A stretch of DNA of 7,061 bases from Candidatus Nanopelagicales bacterium. Lineage in GTDB: Bacteria; Actinomycetota; Actinomycetes; S36-B12; UBA5976. Shown here in pieces: positions 6,261 through 7,061 of the stretch (positions are counted from its first letter, which is position 1; each line of letters starts with the position of its first letter). The DNA is taken from contig JALRCB010000028.1 in assembly GCA_023257525.1 (NCBI GenBank), forward strand, positions 1-7,061. The letters run 5' to 3'. Below the pieces are notes generated by a model. The model worked only from the letters and a program-made list of their open reading frames with translations. It had not been told where the DNA came from and made no database searches. The translations under genes and the position numbers were made by a program.

Positions 6261-6266
6261 AGCCTA
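6261..6266 (-). promoter_or_regulatory. Leaderless-type -10 box for the EamA gene (TAGGCT)
   Basis: TAGGCT, exactly six bases (GTCGGA), then ATG on the minus strand. This is the same geometry as for pabB and msrB. TTGTGG at a 19-base spacing is a weak possible -35. Confidence 0.5.
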
Positions 6267-6306
6267 ACTGACCGCGCGCCTGAGCCCACAACTTCAACAT
6301 TGTTCA

Positions 6307-6318
6307 TATGCTTATAAG
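6307..6318 (+). promoter_or_regulatory. Candidate -10 region of the DUF3000 gene
   Basis: TATGCT (6307-6312) and TATAAG (6313-6318) overlap the last bases before ATG 6321 in the 66-base divergent gap. The first would place transcription start almost at the ATG; the second would place it inside the annotated gene, favouring GTG 6351 as the start. No clear -35 box is seen. Confidence 0.35.
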
Positions 6319-6320
6319 TA

Positions 6321-6896
6321 ATGAATTCTTCTGGGGTAGGTGCTTCAAACGTGGACGTTTGGCAGGTTGCATTAGACAGTTTGCAAAGCCCAACCTTGCG
6401 CCCAGAATTTTCGCTCGAAGAAGTCCCAGCTCCCCAGCGGCTAGCACCGCACAGCATTGCCTTAGCGGTTGAAGCTGTTGATGCCGATGATGAAGAACTG
6501 GCTGTGGGTCGATTTATAGTTCTGCATGATCCAGAAGGTCAAGACACTTGGGATGGCGAATTTAGGGTGGTTTCTTTCGTTAGAGCTCCGATTGAATCTG
6601 ACGTAGTAACTGACGATCTGTTTGATGAAGTGGCCTGGTCTTGGCTTACTGATGCGTTAACAGATGCCGGTGCGCTATTTCATAATGCCTCTGGAACGGT
6701 TACTAGAACCGTGTCTAGATCATTTGCAGGATTAGAAGATCGATCCACGGAAACTGATTTAGAAATTCGGGCCTCGTGGTCACCAGATACTGAAGATCTG
6801 TCTTTGCACATGAAAGCTTGGCTTGCACTTGTCGAGAAGAGTTCGGGTCTTACGCCGCTGCCGGAAGGTGTTACTGCACTTTCACGAAAGCGCTAA
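6321..6896 (+). CDS. DUF3000-family protein, function unknown
   Basis: A 191-residue soluble, acidic protein with no membrane segment or signal peptide. I recognise the actinobacterial DUF3000 family (M. tuberculosis Rv2680-like) from LEEVPAPQRLAP at 32-43, the GRFIVLHDPEG block (63-73) followed by a W near 77, and the RASWSP strand (150-155). No catalytic motif is visible. The next gene, nine bases downstream, begins like a ribonuclease D, as in other actinobacteria, so a linked RNA-related role is a guess. The start is uncertain. ATG 6321 is given, but it has no ribosome site. GTG 6351 (codon 11) has AGGTG eight bases upstream and would begin the protein with DVWQVALDSL, closer to where I expect the family's first helix. 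Confidence 0.85.
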   Translation: MNSSGVGASNVDVWQVALDSLQSPTLRPEFSLEEVPAPQRLAPHSIALAVEAVDADDEELAVGRFIVLHDPEGQDTWDGEFRVVSFVRAPIESDVVTDDLFDEVAWSWLTDALTDAGALFHNASGTVTRTVSRSFAGLEDRSTETDLEIRASWSPDTEDLSLHMKAWLALVEKSSGLTPLPEGVTALSRKR

Positions 6897-6905
6897 CAAT
6901 CATTT

Positions 6906-7061
6906 ATGTCAGATCAAATTGAGTCACTGGAAGAAGTGACGGACTCTCAGAGCCCTGAAGTTTCAGAAGTTGAGAGCATTCGCGTGACCGAACCACGTGA
7001 AGGCCTTCCCGAAATCGTTTCCACACCAGAACAACTGACAAAACTAGTGGCAGCAATTTCT
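6906..7061 (+). CDS. Ribonuclease D / HRDC-type protein, first 52 residues (cut by window end)
   Basis: The frame from ATG 6906 is open to the last base. The first 28 residues are acidic and low in complexity (MSDQIESLEEVTDSQSPEVS onward). Then come EPREGLPEIVSTPEQL and LVAAIS, which resemble the segment just before the 3'-5' exonuclease domain of actinobacterial ribonuclease D proteins. Those enzymes trim RNA 3' ends, including tRNA. The exonuclease DxE motif and the HRDC domain would lie beyond the edge, so the call rests on this short stretch and on the position directly after a DUF3000 gene. The nine-base gap and lack of a ribosome site suggest co-transcription and coupled translation with that gene. 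Confidence 0.7.
   Translation, partial: MSDQIESLEEVTDSQSPEVSEVESIRVTEPREGLPEIVSTPEQLTKLVAAIS

Noticed and set aside
1..7061. Mobile elements, CRISPR arrays, integration at the tRNA genes, toxin-antitoxin or defence genes
   Set aside because: All long frames match conserved housekeeping families; no direct repeats of tRNA ends, transposase motifs or spaced repeats were seen, and composition looks uniform by eye.

Overview
The window looks like ordinary core chromosome of a low-GC member of the Actinomycetota. Three things point there: a tRNA-Gly(GCC)–tRNA-Cys(GCA)–tRNA-Val(GAC) cluster, a C-terminal block (RibD-like reductase, msrB, DUF3000 protein, ribonuclease D) that recalls the Rv2671–Rv2674–Rv2680–Rv2681 neighbourhood of Mycobacterium tuberculosis, and TANNNT -10 boxes placed directly against start codons. 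By eye the base composition is well below that of classical high-GC actinobacteria, and spacers are very short. A streamlined freshwater planktonic lineage (acI/Nanopelagicales type) is a reasonable guess, but this is inference from memory, not from a search.

Layout. Positions 1-3853 are all on the minus strand and read, in transcription order: pabB (chorismate to aminodeoxychorismate), pabC (aminodeoxychorismate to p-aminobenzoate), a small PGPGW-family membrane protein whose ATG overlaps the pabC stop, and, after a 94-base gap, thrS (threonyl-tRNA synthetase), whose 3' third is outside the window. A divergent promoter region (3854-3938) separates pabB from the plus-strand tRNA cluster (3939-4238). 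A stand-alone RibD C-terminal-type reductase starts only 28 bases after tRNA-Val, with no visible terminator between. msrB follows in the same direction with its own likely promoter. It ends tail to tail, with a 4-base overlap, against a minus-strand ten-helix EamA/DMT transporter. A 66-base divergent gap then leads to a plus-strand DUF3000 gene and, 9 bases later, the beginning of a ribonuclease D-like gene cut by the window end.

How the genes fit together. pabB and pabC make the p-aminobenzoate part of folate; no pabA-type glutaminase is present here. The reductase resembles the family of M. tuberculosis Rv2671, reported to be able to substitute for dihydrofolate reductase, so its position beside pabBC may be a folate theme rather than a riboflavin one. 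The rest is housekeeping: tRNA supply and charging, repair of oxidised methionine, and RNA processing.

No mobile element, CRISPR array, defence system or foreign island is visible. The most notable structural signal is a repeated leaderless-promoter arrangement (TANNNT, exactly six bases, ATG) in front of pabB, msrB and the transporter gene.
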